In this document: positions 1 to 7,364 of the stretch, one piece after another
Position numbering within the stretch: the stretch's first letter is position 1
Layout of the letters: every line of letters begins with the position of its first letter
Origin: Chloroflexota bacterium
GTDB lineage: Bacteria > Chloroflexota > Anaerolineae > Anaerolineales > Villigracilaceae
DNA: 64,000 bases
NCBI GenBank assembly: GCA_029782225.1
Contig: JAKOVF010000013.1
Coordinates: 1-64,000 of the forward strand
Direction: 5' to 3'
The notes under the pieces: model-generated
What the model was told of the DNA's origin: nothing
Databases searched by the model: none
The model's input: only the letters and a program-made list of their open reading frames with translations
Translations under genes and position numbers: made by a program

Positions 1-68
1 TGGATGAGCTGACGCCTGCCGCGTATGCATTTGATCTTCCCACGAAATCCTATAGCATCTGGGGTTAG
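1..68 (+). CDS. C-terminal end of an unidentified protein (partial)
   Basis: An open frame enters from the left edge with the first complete codon at base 3 and stops at TAG 66-68. The last residues read AYAFDLPTKSYSIWG. This is too short to assign to a family. It is called coding only because the frame is open to the edge and the next gene starts about 110 bases later on the same strand. A short inverted repeat (GGAAGCC 72-78 with GGCTTCC 93-99) follows the stop and could be a weak terminator, although it has no T run. Confidence 0.35.
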   Translation, partial: DELTPAAYAFDLPTKSYSIWG

Positions 69-176
69 TCAGGAAGCCAGGATCGTCCCGCCGGCTTCCC
101 AGACCGGCTGCCATAATTCATGGCAAGACATGCGGGGCATTTCAGCGTAAAATAAATCCATGTTTTGGAGAAATTA

Positions 177-869
177 ATGTGGAAAATCCTTGTTATGGCG
201 GTGCTCGTCAGTTTGTTCGCGACCTCTTGCGGCACCTTTGAAATTGAACTTGATACAACCGCGACGCCTGTGGATGCCCTGCCATCAGCACAGGCGACAT
301 CCGATCAAGCCCTGCCAACGGAAACAACCATCCCGCTGACGTCTGAACCAACAACGACAGCCTGCTCGAATCAATGGTTTTTCACCTTTGACGAAAAGCA
401 CCTTTCGCTTGCCGCGTTTTGCCCGGCACCGGCGAAACTGCTTGAAGCCGTGGGAGAAGACTTTGAGGGAGGGCGCGTCTACCGCTATGCTCCTGATCCC
501 GATTACCCCGCTGATCAGCGCGGAACGGTTTACATCATCTATAACGACGGGGAATGGGTTACTTTTCCAGATACGTGGGATAACAGCCAGGCCTCCAGCG
601 ATGCAACCATCGTCCCACCGGAGGGCCGTTATCAGCCAGTAGACAGCATCGGCAAAGTCTGGCGTGAAAACTCCGAAGTACGTCAGCGCCTGGGTTGGGC
701 CTATGAACCCCAAAACAAATTTCAGGGCAGAGTTCAGACTTATTCGGCAGAGTCAGGTGGAGACAGCCATTTTATTTTTATTGACCACGGCAAATGGGGA
801 CTCGTTTTAGTGCTGAATTCTGTCGATATGGGACCCAATAGCTGGGAAGTTGCTGGGACTTATCAATAA
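177..869 (+). CDS. Secreted lipoprotein with LGWA-type motif
   Basis: A 230-aa predicted lipoprotein. The N-terminus is a short basic and hydrophobic signal ending in the lipobox-like FATSC, so the mature Cys is near residue 18, followed by a Thr/Pro-rich linker to about residue 65. The C-terminal half carries the pattern GKVWRENSEVRQRLGWA, a motif I associate with extracellular proteins of Chloroflexota, but no enzyme family is recognised. The start at ATG 177 is chosen because GGAG at 167-170 sits 6 nt upstream; an in-frame TTG at 165 has no ribosome site. The mature N-terminus (CGTFEIELD) closely resembles that of the next lipoprotein, so the two probably share a duplicated leader. Function unknown. 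Confidence 0.8.
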   Translation: MWKILVMAVLVSLFATSCGTFEIELDTTATPVDALPSAQATSDQALPTETTIPLTSEPTTTACSNQWFFTFDEKHLSLAAFCPAPAKLLEAVGEDFEGGRVYRYAPDPDYPADQRGTVYIIYNDGEWVTFPDTWDNSQASSDATIVPPEGRYQPVDSIGKVWRENSEVRQRLGWAYEPQNKFQGRVQTYSAESGGDSHFIFIDHGKWGLVLVLNSVDMGPNSWEVAGTYQ

Positions 870-872
870 TGC

Positions 873-997
873 TGTCATTGCGAGGAGGGCGAAGCCCGAC
901 GACACCGTACTTGCGCTCGGTGCAAGTGAGCAATCCCCTAGTGTGAGGAGATTGCTTTGCCACTCGCTCCGCTCGGGCTCGCACTGATAGAATGTCA
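873..997. repeat. Dispersed imperfect palindrome, GTCATTGCGAG family (copy 1)
   Basis: The gap between two lipoprotein genes starts with TGTCATTGCGAG and ends with CTCGCACTGATAGAATGTCA. Inner GCAATC and GATTGC blocks face each other. The same outer and inner blocks occur in better-preserved form at 10682-10766. The last base of the element (997) merges into the AGGAG ribosome site of the next gene. Confidence 0.6.
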
Positions 998-1007
998 GGA
1001 GAATGGA

Positions 1008-2894
1008 ATGAACCGAATCGCAATCATTTCGATTGTCTTATTGAGCCTTGTGTTGTCATCGTGCGGGACGTTTGAAGTTAGCGTAGATATCACACCGACC
1101 GCTGGAAATCCCGCCAACACTGCTGATAACCCGACGCAAACGAATTCAGCACCGGTCATTTCCCTGGCATCGACTTCTGCGGAAATTCGTCAGGCTTTGC
1201 TCGAGAGCGCGACGCTCTGGAAAACGATCTGGCTCGATGGAACCGTTACATGGTATGCGCAGGATGGAAGTGGAACGACTCAGGTCTTTCATGAACAGAC
1301 ATGGATCGAGCCGGCTGCCAGCCGTTTCCGTGTAGTGTTGAGCGGGATGAATTCGGATTCTCCGGAAACGTTCAAAGCCTGCGACGGAACATCCATCCTT
1401 GAAATGAAGATTCCCAGTGGGCAGAGTCAATCGAGCGACCTGCCGACATTTGCTAAGAATCCTGTGCCGGATTCAAGCCCGCATGTACTGTGGGGTCAAA
1501 TCGGTACGCCGATCAGCGAGATTGCCCTGTCATCGAATTACGCCGCGGACAACGGCACGTTCAAACCGATCGCTGCCGAGTCGATTGCGGGCCGTGACGC
1601 TCTGATCGTCGAGTTGACGCGCAATGACGCCACGCTGCCTCAATGGCGGATGTGGCTCGATACCCAGACAGCGGTCATTTTGAAGCTGCAGGAATTTGGC
1701 AAAGGCGGAGGAGAGGATCTCCAGGGCGAGCGTGTGGTCAATGAGGTTGTGTTCAATAGAGACTTCGATGAGTCGCTGTTCCGCGCACCCGCTGTCACGC
1801 CGCAGTTTGGAGATGTCACTGGAGGGAGCGCGTCTGATCAGGTAACGGAACCAGTTCCCCCGTCGGGAGAGGATGCGCTGGGCCAATTGTATTTCTTCAC
1901 CCTGCCGCATCAGGCGGGGCAGTCCGTGCAGTTGGTCCGCCTGCCTGGTTCGTGCGCGGCGGGACTGGCTCAATGTCCACATCTGGAAACGATCAAGGTT
2001 CCCTTCCTATTCAATTTCAACTTGAATGCGCTGTCGTGGTCGCCGGATGGGAAGCTGGCCGCGTTCGCTTATTCGGACAATGCAAACGGTACGCCGACCA
2101 AGCTGTGGCTGTTCGACCCCACTGCGAACACATGGACCTCGATCGCGGAATTCCCATTCATTGATCCGCCATTCTGGTCGCCCGATGGAACATGGATCGC
2201 CTTCCGCGTGCAGGATGGCACAGGCGGTGAGGATGTATACGCGGTCCGCCGTGATGGCAGCGAGTTGAAGAACCTGACGGCTTCGGGAAGACTGCCTGCG
2301 GATGGGCGTCCTTATGTGATGGACGGTTGGTTCACGGAAAACATCATTGTCCGCTCGGCGCTGCCGGGCAGCACAGGCGGCGTTTATCTGCTGCGCGTGA
2401 GCGATGGCTCGATCAAACCGATGTTCGAGAAGCTGCTGACAAAAGCCACTTTTATTCCTTCGCCTGATAATGCCTTGCTCGCGTATGATGATTACGATTA
2501 CAACAGCCAGAAGCATTCCATCAAAGTGATCGAGCCGGATGGTGGGAACCCTATGGAACTCGCGAGCTTCTCTGGAGGCAGTCTGTACCCGATCGTCTGG
2601 TCGCCGGATGGACAGGAACTGGGCTACGTCTCTTACTCCATCTCCGGTCAGCCTTCGGCGGATGTATATGTCATTGGCCGCGATGGCCGCGGGTCGAAAC
2701 AGATCTACAAAGGGATCACCGTTGGACGCATCTTGTTTTCGCCGGATGGGAAATACCTGCTTGTCGAAGAAACAACCTCGCCCACCGGCGGTCACTTGTT
2801 CGTGATCAATCTCGATACGCTGGAGCAGAAGCTCATTTCAGCGCCGGGGCTGTCTTTGGATACCGATTGGTACGCGCCTTCGTGGAGGCCGTAA
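1008..2894 (+). CDS. Lipoprotein with LolA-like and PD40 beta-propeller domains
   Basis: A 628-aa exported lipoprotein. The signal ends in VLSSC. Residues about 45-270 look like a LolA/RseB-type half-barrel (a region describing a measured mean change and ending in DESLFRAP); this is a tentative fold call. The C-terminal half has at least five PD40 (TolB-like WD) blades, each with an SPDG-type core: SWSPDGKLAAF, FWSPDGTWIAF, PSPDNALLAY, VWSPDGQELGY and FSPDGKYLLV. Such propellers usually bind proteins or other ligands outside the membrane. ATG 1008 is chosen because AGGAG (997-1001) is 6 nt upstream. The mature leader CGTFEVSVD mirrors that of the preceding lipoprotein. Biological role not known. 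Confidence 0.85.
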   Translation: MNRIAIISIVLLSLVLSSCGTFEVSVDITPTAGNPANTADNPTQTNSAPVISLASTSAEIRQALLESATLWKTIWLDGTVTWYAQDGSGTTQVFHEQTWIEPAASRFRVVLSGMNSDSPETFKACDGTSILEMKIPSGQSQSSDLPTFAKNPVPDSSPHVLWGQIGTPISEIALSSNYAADNGTFKPIAAESIAGRDALIVELTRNDATLPQWRMWLDTQTAVILKLQEFGKGGGEDLQGERVVNEVVFNRDFDESLFRAPAVTPQFGDVTGGSASDQVTEPVPPSGEDALGQLYFFTLPHQAGQSVQLVRLPGSCAAGLAQCPHLETIKVPFLFNFNLNALSWSPDGKLAAFAYSDNANGTPTKLWLFDPTANTWTSIAEFPFIDPPFWSPDGTWIAFRVQDGTGGEDVYAVRRDGSELKNLTASGRLPADGRPYVMDGWFTENIIVRSALPGSTGGVYLLRVSDGSIKPMFEKLLTKATFIPSPDNALLAYDDYDYNSQKHSIKVIEPDGGNPMELASFSGGSLYPIVWSPDGQELGYVSYSISGQPSADVYVIGRDGRGSKQIYKGITVGRILFSPDGKYLLVEETTSPTGGHLFVINLDTLEQKLISAPGLSLDTDWYAPSWRP

Positions 2895-2897
2895 TCC

Positions 2898-3060
2898 TTC
2901 GCGCTGAGCGGAATGAGCCGATACTTACACCGTATCTAGGTACAGGTGCAGGCGAATGTAGTCGAAGCGCCGTGGTTACAAAATGGTCCTTCGACTTCGG
3001 GTCTCGATACGCTCCTCAAAGAACATTCGGAGCTACTTGAACCTCCGCTCAGGCCAAATG
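2898..3060. repeat. Intergenic repeat with GTCGAAG / CTTCGAC blocks
   Basis: This gap has no credible gene. It contains opposed blocks of a common dispersed type: GCTGAGCGGAATGAGC near the start, GTAGTCGAAGCG at about 2957, CCTTCGACTTCGGGTCTCGATACGC at 2988 onward (quoted only in part of its extent) and CCTCCGCTCAGG near 3046. The arms are imperfect. The pattern resembles an eroded palindromic element rather than a terminator, because no T run follows. Confidence 0.4.
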
Positions 3061-3117
3061 AACTGAAACAAATCGGGGAATTATCCGTATAATTAACATG
3101 TCACTCTCTCGAAGGGT

Positions 3118-3180
3118 CTCATTATCACTGGAGATTCTTCACCGCACTCGCCGTTTAAGGCTCGCGGTTCAGAATGACAT
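3118..3180. repeat. Half copy of CATTCTGAG-type palindrome
   Basis: GGAGATTCTTCACCGC followed by GGTTCAGAATGACAT matches the right half of the full palindrome at 16542-16648 (GGAGATTCTTCGCCGC ... CTCAGAATGATACAT). The left half is degraded here. The ATG inside CAGAATGACAT creates a spurious upstream start for the next gene. Confidence 0.5.
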
Positions 3181-3191
3181 CTGGAAATAAG

Positions 3192-3803
3192 ATGATACAC
3201 ACCACTCAAATCAACGGCCTGACGGTGCAAACAGGCGATATTATCTGCACCATGAACGGCAAGCCCGATATTTTGCCCGGCGAGTTCTGGCGTCTGGTAG
3301 GCCGTCTGGTCCCCGGTGACGTGGACCATGTGGCGGTTTATCTTGGCCCGGACGGGCGCTGTGTCGAAGCGGGGGCGCGAGGCGTGGTCACCTTCAATGT
3401 TCACGGAGATTGGGAGTCCGAGCATATGATGGCGCAGCGCGGTCACCTTGTGGATACTTTCTATGGTGCGGCCTATCCGCTTGCCGGACGCGGGCTTTCA
3501 CCCGATCTGGAAGAGCAGGTCCGCGAGGATATTGCGGCATATTGCCTGGCCCAGGTTGGCAAACCGTACAACCTGAATTTCCTGAATGCTGAGACAGAGG
3601 ATGCCTTTTATTGCAGTCAATTGGCCTATAAAGCGTATCAACGTGTGGGAGTCAATCTGAACACTGGCCTTGCCATGGAAGGACTACCAGGCACAAACCT
3701 GATCGTCTATCCGCAGGAAATCTGGGATGGAAATATTCACAGGATGGCGATTGGGAGCGATCAGTTATCAGTGAGCAGTAACCAGGATACTCCCGGTGGT
3801 TGA
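3192..3803 (+). CDS. YiiX/YebB-like permuted NlpC/P60 hydrolase
   Basis: A 203-aa protein of the YaeF/YiiX permuted papain-like family (C92/NlpC-P60 clan). Seen in order: GDIICTMNGK near the N-terminus, the His-bearing strand VDHVAVYLG, a polar Glu region (CVEAGARGV), and near residue 150 the Cys-bearing FYCSQLAYKAY. In this family the order of Cys and His is permuted relative to classical NlpC/P60, and members act as amidases or thioesterases on peptides or acyl groups. No signal peptide is seen. ATG 3192 is preferred over ATG 3174, because the latter lies inside a dispersed repeat; neither has a strong ribosome site. The stop codon is embedded in a long hairpin. Confidence 0.75.
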   Translation: MIHTTQINGLTVQTGDIICTMNGKPDILPGEFWRLVGRLVPGDVDHVAVYLGPDGRCVEAGARGVVTFNVHGDWESEHMMAQRGHLVDTFYGAAYPLAGRGLSPDLEEQVREDIAAYCLAQVGKPYNLNFLNAETEDAFYCSQLAYKAYQRVGVNLNTGLAMEGLPGTNLIVYPQEIWDGNIHRMAIGSDQLSVSSNQDTPGG

Positions 3804-3843
3804 GCAGCCCTGCGTGGTCGTCCCAGGGCTGCTCAACCACCGG
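3793..3843. repeat. 20-bp perfect stem hairpin spanning a stop codon
   Basis: Arms 3793-3812 and 3824-3843 are perfect reverse complements (beginning CCGGTGGTTGAGC and ending GCTCAACCACCGG) with an 11-nt loop. The TGA stop of the preceding gene (3801-3803) lies in the left arm. No T run follows, so it looks more like a palindromic repeat that may block 3' exonucleases than a classic terminator. Confidence 0.7.
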
Positions 3844-3863
3844 AGTCAGATGGGGAATATCAG

Positions 3864-3872
3864 TGCTATAAT
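3864..3872 (+). promoter_or_regulatory. Extended -10 promoter for the DEAD-box helicase
   Basis: TGCTATAAT (TGC at 3864, TATAAT 3867-3872) is a consensus extended -10. Its predicted start near 3879 would give a leader of about 90 nt before the GTG start at 3971. The identical TGCTATAATC occurs at 7207. No good -35 is seen, as expected for an extended -10. Confidence 0.5.
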
Positions 3873-3970
3873 CTCTTCACTACATTATTGTCAGCAAGTC
3901 TTTCGTTGTTTTCAACTGAGCAGCCGCTCAATTCCCCAACACCGCACGACTTCTGAAGAACAGGAAATTT

Positions 3971-5227
3971 GTGAACTTCGAACAATTCAATTTGGATTCC
4001 CGCTTAATGGTTGGAATCAAAAAGGCGGGCTATGATGTTGCGACCCCTATTCAGGAAGCCGCCATCCCCGCTGCATTACGTGGACGTGACCTGATCGGCA
4101 CCGCACAGACCGGCACCGGCAAGACCGCTGCATTCGTCCTCCCCATTCTCAATAAATTACTCTCTGGTCCGCGCGGCGTGGCACGGGCACTGATCGTCAC
4201 ACCGACGCGCGAACTCGCGGAACAGATCCACGAGGTGATTCGCGATCTGGCGGCAGGGACCAGGCTCCGAAGCGTGACCATCTACGGAGGAGTCGGCGCG
4301 AGTCCGCAGATCAAAGCGCTCAGAGAGGGCGCGGAAATCCTGGTCGCGTGTCCGGGGCGTTTGCTCGACCTTGTCAATCAACGCCAGGCAAAACTGGAAC
4401 GCATCGAAATCCTCGTACTTGATGAAGCCGACCGCATGTTCGACATGGGCTTCCTGCCCGATGTGCGCCGCATCGTCAAAGCCGTGCCGACACAGCGTCA
4501 GACCATGATGTTCTCGGCCACCTTCCCCCCGGACGTGGAACTGCTGGCATCGCAGGCGCTCAAGCAACCACAAAAGATCGCGATGGGCATCAGCCGCCCG
4601 GCGTACACGGTCTCGCACGCGCTCTATCCCGTGCCTGCGCATCTGAAATCGGCTCTGTTGATCGAACTGCTCAAACGCACATCCACCGAGTCGGTGCTCG
4701 TCTTCACACGCACAAAATATCGCGCGCAGAAAGTTGCACAGCAGATCCTGCGTGCGGGATTCAAAGTCACGAGCCTGCACGGGGATCGTTCGCAGGGTCA
4801 GCGTCAGTCCGCCCTCAAGGGATTCAAAAGCGGACAGCATGACATCATGGTCGCCACTGACATCGCGGCGCGCGGCCTCGACGTGGAAAGCATCTCTCAC
4901 GTCATCAACTACGATATGCCCGACACGGCCGACGCTTACATCCATCGCATTGGACGCACGGGCCGCGCCCAGCGCACCGGCGACGCGTTCACGCTGGTCA
5001 CGCCGGAGGATACCGATATGATACGGACTCTGGATCGGATCATGGGTGAAACGATCAAACGTGAGACTCTCGAAGGATTTGATTATACGGTTCCTGCACC
5101 GCCGAGGTCTGCCTCCGGTTCTCGAGGCCGAGGCGCCCCGAGAGAGGACGCGCGCCGCCCGGCTCGGCCTGCCCCTACGCCCACCCGCTACGGGAAGAAT
5201 CGACTTGCCCCGCGCAGGCGTAGGTGA
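3971..5227 (+). CDS. DEAD-box ATP-dependent RNA helicase (RhlE-like)
   Basis: A 418-aa cytosolic RNA-unwinding ATPase. All helicase motifs are visible: Q-motif region (TPIQEAAIPAAL), I AQTGTGKT, Ia PTRELAEQ, II DEAD (LVLDEADRMFDMGF), III SAT (FSATFPP), IV LVFTRTK, V VATDIAARGLDV and VI HRIGRTGRA. The C-terminal tail of about 40 residues is rich in Arg, Gly and Pro and ends in four arginines, typical of the RhlE/CsdA-like group and probably RNA-binding. GTG 3971 is the start, with AGGA at 3962-3965 five bases upstream. The long leader and a promoter of its own suggest independent, possibly temperature-dependent, control, which is inference. RhlE versus another DEAD-box subgroup is not certain. 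Confidence 0.93.
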   Translation: MNFEQFNLDSRLMVGIKKAGYDVATPIQEAAIPAALRGRDLIGTAQTGTGKTAAFVLPILNKLLSGPRGVARALIVTPTRELAEQIHEVIRDLAAGTRLRSVTIYGGVGASPQIKALREGAEILVACPGRLLDLVNQRQAKLERIEILVLDEADRMFDMGFLPDVRRIVKAVPTQRQTMMFSATFPPDVELLASQALKQPQKIAMGISRPAYTVSHALYPVPAHLKSALLIELLKRTSTESVLVFTRTKYRAQKVAQQILRAGFKVTSLHGDRSQGQRQSALKGFKSGQHDIMVATDIAARGLDVESISHVINYDMPDTADAYIHRIGRTGRAQRTGDAFTLVTPEDTDMIRTLDRIMGETIKRETLEGFDYTVPAPPRSASGSRGRGAPREDARRPARPAPTPTRYGKNRLAPRRRR

Positions 5228-5272
5228 GCCGCGGATGACTGATCGGGGACACTTGCATTACAGGGAACTAAA

Positions 5273-5653
5273 GTGAGAAGAGTAACCTCGAAACGACTCA
5301 TGATCCTCATTGCCGGACCTTATCGTTCAGGCACAAATGACGACCCGCAAAAGATCGAGGCAAATGTCCACGCGATGGAAGCGCAGGCCATCCCCATTTT
5401 TCGCAAAGGGCACATCCCGGTCCTTGGGGAATGGTTCGCACTTCCGCTCGTAGCCCTGGCCGGGTCAAAGCAGGTCGGCGACGAGGCTTTTAATGAGATA
5501 TTCCATCCCGTTGCAGAACGCCTGCTTGAAAAATGCGACGGGGTTTTGCGCATCGGCGGCAAATCGGCAGGCGCAGACCTGATGGTTGAAACCTCGCGCA
5601 GACTCGGCGGGACGATCTATTACGCGTTGGACGAAATTCCAGACTACGAATAG
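5273..5653 (+). CDS. DUF4406 / nucleoside 2-deoxyribosyltransferase-like protein
   Basis: A 126-aa protein. The strand MILIAGPYRSG at the N-terminus and CDGVLRIGGKSAGADLMVE in the C-terminal half match DUF4406, a Rossmann-like relative of nucleoside 2-deoxyribosyltransferases. The family's activity is not established. The start GTG 5273 has AGGGA (5262-5266) 6 nt upstream; ATG 5300 (MILIAGPY) is an alternative with no clear ribosome site. It lies 45 bases after the helicase and may be cotranscribed. A weak stem-loop with a short T run follows at 5697-5722. Confidence 0.75.
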   Translation: MRRVTSKRLMILIAGPYRSGTNDDPQKIEANVHAMEAQAIPIFRKGHIPVLGEWFALPLVALAGSKQVGDEAFNEIFHPVAERLLEKCDGVLRIGGKSAGADLMVETSRRLGGTIYYALDEIPDYE

Positions 5654-5696
5654 CTCCCATCGCCTTGTCCGATCCCTGTGGAGGCAGGATACTGAG

Positions 5697-5722
5697 CCGT
5701 CTCAAGGTGAGGCGGGCCTTTT
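5697..5722 (+). terminator. Possible weak terminator
   Basis: CCGTCTC (5697-5703) and GAGGCGG (5709-5715) form a 7-bp stem with one G-T pair, followed by GCC and four T. It is placed just after the DUF4406 gene. Confidence 0.35.
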
Positions 5723-6004
5723 GTCCCCGTCGTGATTATGGGAAAGACCCTGCCGAATTTGGGGATTTTCTCCATACCATCCTCTCAAAGCAAAGACTAT
5801 ATTTGTATTGAGACTATTTTTTTCTGAAAGATGCAATTCACATGATTCAGCGTATTTAAAGATAGTGATCAAGGGGTAACAATTTGCCTCTCCATCAAGT
5901 CGAGAAGGAGAGATAGCTTCATTGAAAAACAGGAGGGATGCAGGCGGAGAACTTGCTCACGAGTTATGGGTATACGCCAATCGTTCGGCCATGAATGAGG
6001 TGCC
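5723..6004. other. Intergenic region without a recognisable gene
   Basis: About 280 bases, AT-rich between 5790 and 5860. AGGAGG at 5931-5936 is followed by a tiny frame (ATG 5938 to TGA 5992, 18 codons) whose start is only 1 nt from the purine run, so it is not called. Nothing else is supported here. Confidence 0.4.
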
Positions 6005-6685
6005 ATGAATAGAACAAATACAGAGAATCGCTATATTCAGATTTTGAGTGGCGGGGTCCGCCTGGAGGGGATCCTGAGCATTCCGGAAGATCCAAAGGGG
6101 ATCGTACTTTTTGTGCATGGAAATGGAAATAGCCGGCACAGTCCTCGCAACCAGTACGTCGCGCAGACGCTGCAGGAGGCCGGGCTCGCCACGCTTCTCT
6201 TCGATCTACTGACCCCTCGGGAAGAGGAAATTGACCAGCACACCAATCACCTTCGTTTTGATATTGGCCTGCTGGCACGACGGACAGTTGGGGCAATCGA
6301 ATGGCTCGATCTGGAACCGTACGCGCGTGAGCTAAGGATTGGCCTCTTCGGTTCGAGCACCGGCGCGGCCGCTGCTTTGATCGCTGCTGCGGAGCTTCCC
6401 GAAAAAGTGGATGCCGTGGTCTCGCGCGGCGGGCGGCCTGATCTGGCTGAGACAGCCCTGCGCAAGGTGCGTGCTCCTACTTTATTCATCGTGGGCGGCG
6501 ACGATGAAATCGTCCTTGAATTGAACAAGGAAGCGCTGGACCAGATGCAGTCGGGATCGGAAAAGAAAATGATCGTGGTACCTGGAGCTACGCATTTATT
6601 CGAGGAACCTGGCGCAATTGAATATGCAGCCCGCCTTGCACGCGAGTGGTTTTCCGAACATTTGGATCAGGTCAGTGTTTGGTAA
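6005..6685 (+). CDS. Dienelactone-hydrolase-like alpha/beta hydrolase
   Basis: A 226-aa cytosolic alpha/beta-hydrolase. Oxyanion strand VLFVHGNGNSRHSPRN, nucleophile elbow LFGSSTGAAAAL (G-x-S-x-G), acid region FIVGGDDEIV and catalytic His in PGATHLFEEPG complete a Ser-Asp-His triad. The length and layout fit dienelactone hydrolase-like esterases, which act on small esters; the substrate is unknown. In many genomes such proteins are fused or adjacent to phosphoribosyltransferase domains, but none is present here. The start ATG 6005 follows GAGGTGCC. It ends convergently with the cold-shock gene, with a shared terminator between them. Confidence 0.85.
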   Translation: MNRTNTENRYIQILSGGVRLEGILSIPEDPKGIVLFVHGNGNSRHSPRNQYVAQTLQEAGLATLLFDLLTPREEEIDQHTNHLRFDIGLLARRTVGAIEWLDLEPYARELRIGLFGSSTGAAAALIAAAELPEKVDAVVSRGGRPDLAETALRKVRAPTLFIVGGDDEIVLELNKEALDQMQSGSEKKMIVVPGATHLFEEPGAIEYAARLAREWFSEHLDQVSVW

Positions 6686-6732
6686 ATCCACCTGATGGTA
6701 TCCATGGGAAATGCAGATGACAACATTTGAAT

Positions 6733-6770
6733 CAAAAAGAGCCTGACGCTTTCGCATCAGGCTCTTTTTT
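6733..6770. terminator. Bidirectional rho-independent terminator
   Basis: AAAAAGAGCCTGACGC and GCATCAGGCTCTTTTTT form a stem of about 16 bp (one mismatch) with a 4-nt loop, with an A run on one side and a T run on the other. It serves the convergent hydrolase and cold-shock genes. Confidence 0.9.
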
Positions 6771-6774
6771 CTGT

Positions 6775-6987
6775 TTAGCTCAGAACGGTGACGTTCGCGG
6801 CCTGCGGACCTTTCGGGCCTTGTTCAACTGTGAACTCGACCTTCTGTCCCTCTTGCAGGTTGCGGAACCCATCACTCTGGATGGCGGAGAAATGGACGAA
6901 AACGTCCGTTCCGCTTTCGCGAGCGATAAAGCCGTAGCCCTTGTCACCATTGAACCACTTGACGGTACCATTGATACGTTCAGACAT
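6775..6987 (-). CDS. Cold-shock protein (CspA family)
   Basis: A 70-aa single-domain nucleic-acid chaperone. RNP1 is KGYGFIARE and RNP2 is VFVHFSAI; the domain opens with [15 protein letters not shown] and ends [13 protein letters not shown], all standard for CspA proteins that melt RNA structure in the cytosol. The start ATG at 6987 is set by GGAGG (6996-7000), 8 nt upstream. The gene has a long leader of about 135 nt with three inverted repeats (7031-7138) and a candidate promoter at 7130-7158. Long structured leaders are known for cspA-type mRNAs, where they act as temperature switches; that role here is inferred. Confidence 0.96.
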   Translation of the reverse strand: MSERINGTVKWFNGDKGYGFIARESGTDVFVHFSAIQSDGFRNLQEGQKVEFTVEQGPKGPQAANVTVLS

Positions 6988-7030
6988 TGTATTTGCCTCC
7001 TTTGGCAAAGTAAAAAGTATTAGGTGTTCT

Positions 7031-7138
7031 GTTTTGTTCCATCGGAGGCTAAAACAAAACAACTCACGGATATAACCGTGAGCTGCTGTTCTTCTTCCAA
7101 CACGAACTTACTGTTATCCTATTGGCTGTAGGATAACA
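7031..7138 (-). promoter_or_regulatory. Structured 5' leader of the cold-shock gene
   Basis: Three inverted repeats lie in series in the untranslated leader: GTTTTGTT 7031-7038 with AACAAAAC 7053-7060; CTCACGG 7063-7069 with CCGTGAG 7076-7082; and TGTTATCCT 7112-7120 with AGGATAACA 7130-7138 (9-bp perfect arms, 9-nt spacer). The last overlaps the proposed -10 and could instead be an operator. Confidence 0.55.
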
Positions 7139-7158
7139 CACGAATCGGATGGAGTCAA
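7130..7158 (-). promoter_or_regulatory. Candidate sigma-70 promoter of the cold-shock gene
   Basis: On the minus strand TTGACT (7158-7153) and TATCCT (7135-7130) are separated by 17 bases. The predicted start near 7123 gives a leader of about 135 nt. Confidence 0.5.
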
Positions 7159-7206
7159 TCAAAATCGATAAGCAATATCTTGGATTTTCATCTTAACTCT
7201 TAGCAA

Positions 7207-7215
7207 TGCTATAAT
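7207..7215 (+). promoter_or_regulatory. Extended -10 promoter for the Asp-box protein
   Basis: TGCTATAAT (TATAAT 7210-7215), followed by C, is identical to the element at 3864. The only possible gene downstream is the one starting at 7365, which would have a leader of about 140 nt containing a repeat. Confidence 0.45.
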
Positions 7216-7234
7216 CTTATTCATAACGTCCACA

Positions 7235-7340
7235 GGTGGTCGAGTAGGGCTGAATGTTCTTTTCAGTCCATATCGAGACCACCATTTTCAAGCAACTTAG
7301 TGTTTTATTGAACCTTGTCGGTCTCCTCTGCTCGACCAAC
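7235..7340. repeat. Intergenic repeat with GGTGGTCGAG / CGAGACCACC blocks
   Basis: GGTGGTCGAGTAG at 7235 faces TATCGAGACCACC ending at 7283, and GGTCTCC and TGCTCGACC follow near 7319-7337. The arms pair only partly. This is a dispersed-element type often seen between genes, and no coding frame is supported. Confidence 0.4.
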
Positions 7341-7364
7341 GGAATACCTTAGAAGTGAGTGACG

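Noticed and set aside
72-99. A terminator after the partial gene at the left edge
   Set aside because: A 7-bp stem with a 14-base loop and no T run is not enough.
2007-2795. A 262-codon open frame antisense to the PD40 lipoprotein
   Set aside because: Mirror of the repeated SPDG blades, rich in Arg, with no motif.
4157-4945. A 262-codon open frame antisense to the DEAD-box helicase gene
   Set aside because: It overlaps fully with a gene that has all helicase motifs, has no family signature, and is a consequence of biased codon use.
5938-5994. An 18-codon leader peptide after AGGAGG before the alpha/beta hydrolase
   Set aside because: The purine run is only 1 nt from the ATG, too close for a ribosome site, and nothing suggests attenuation.
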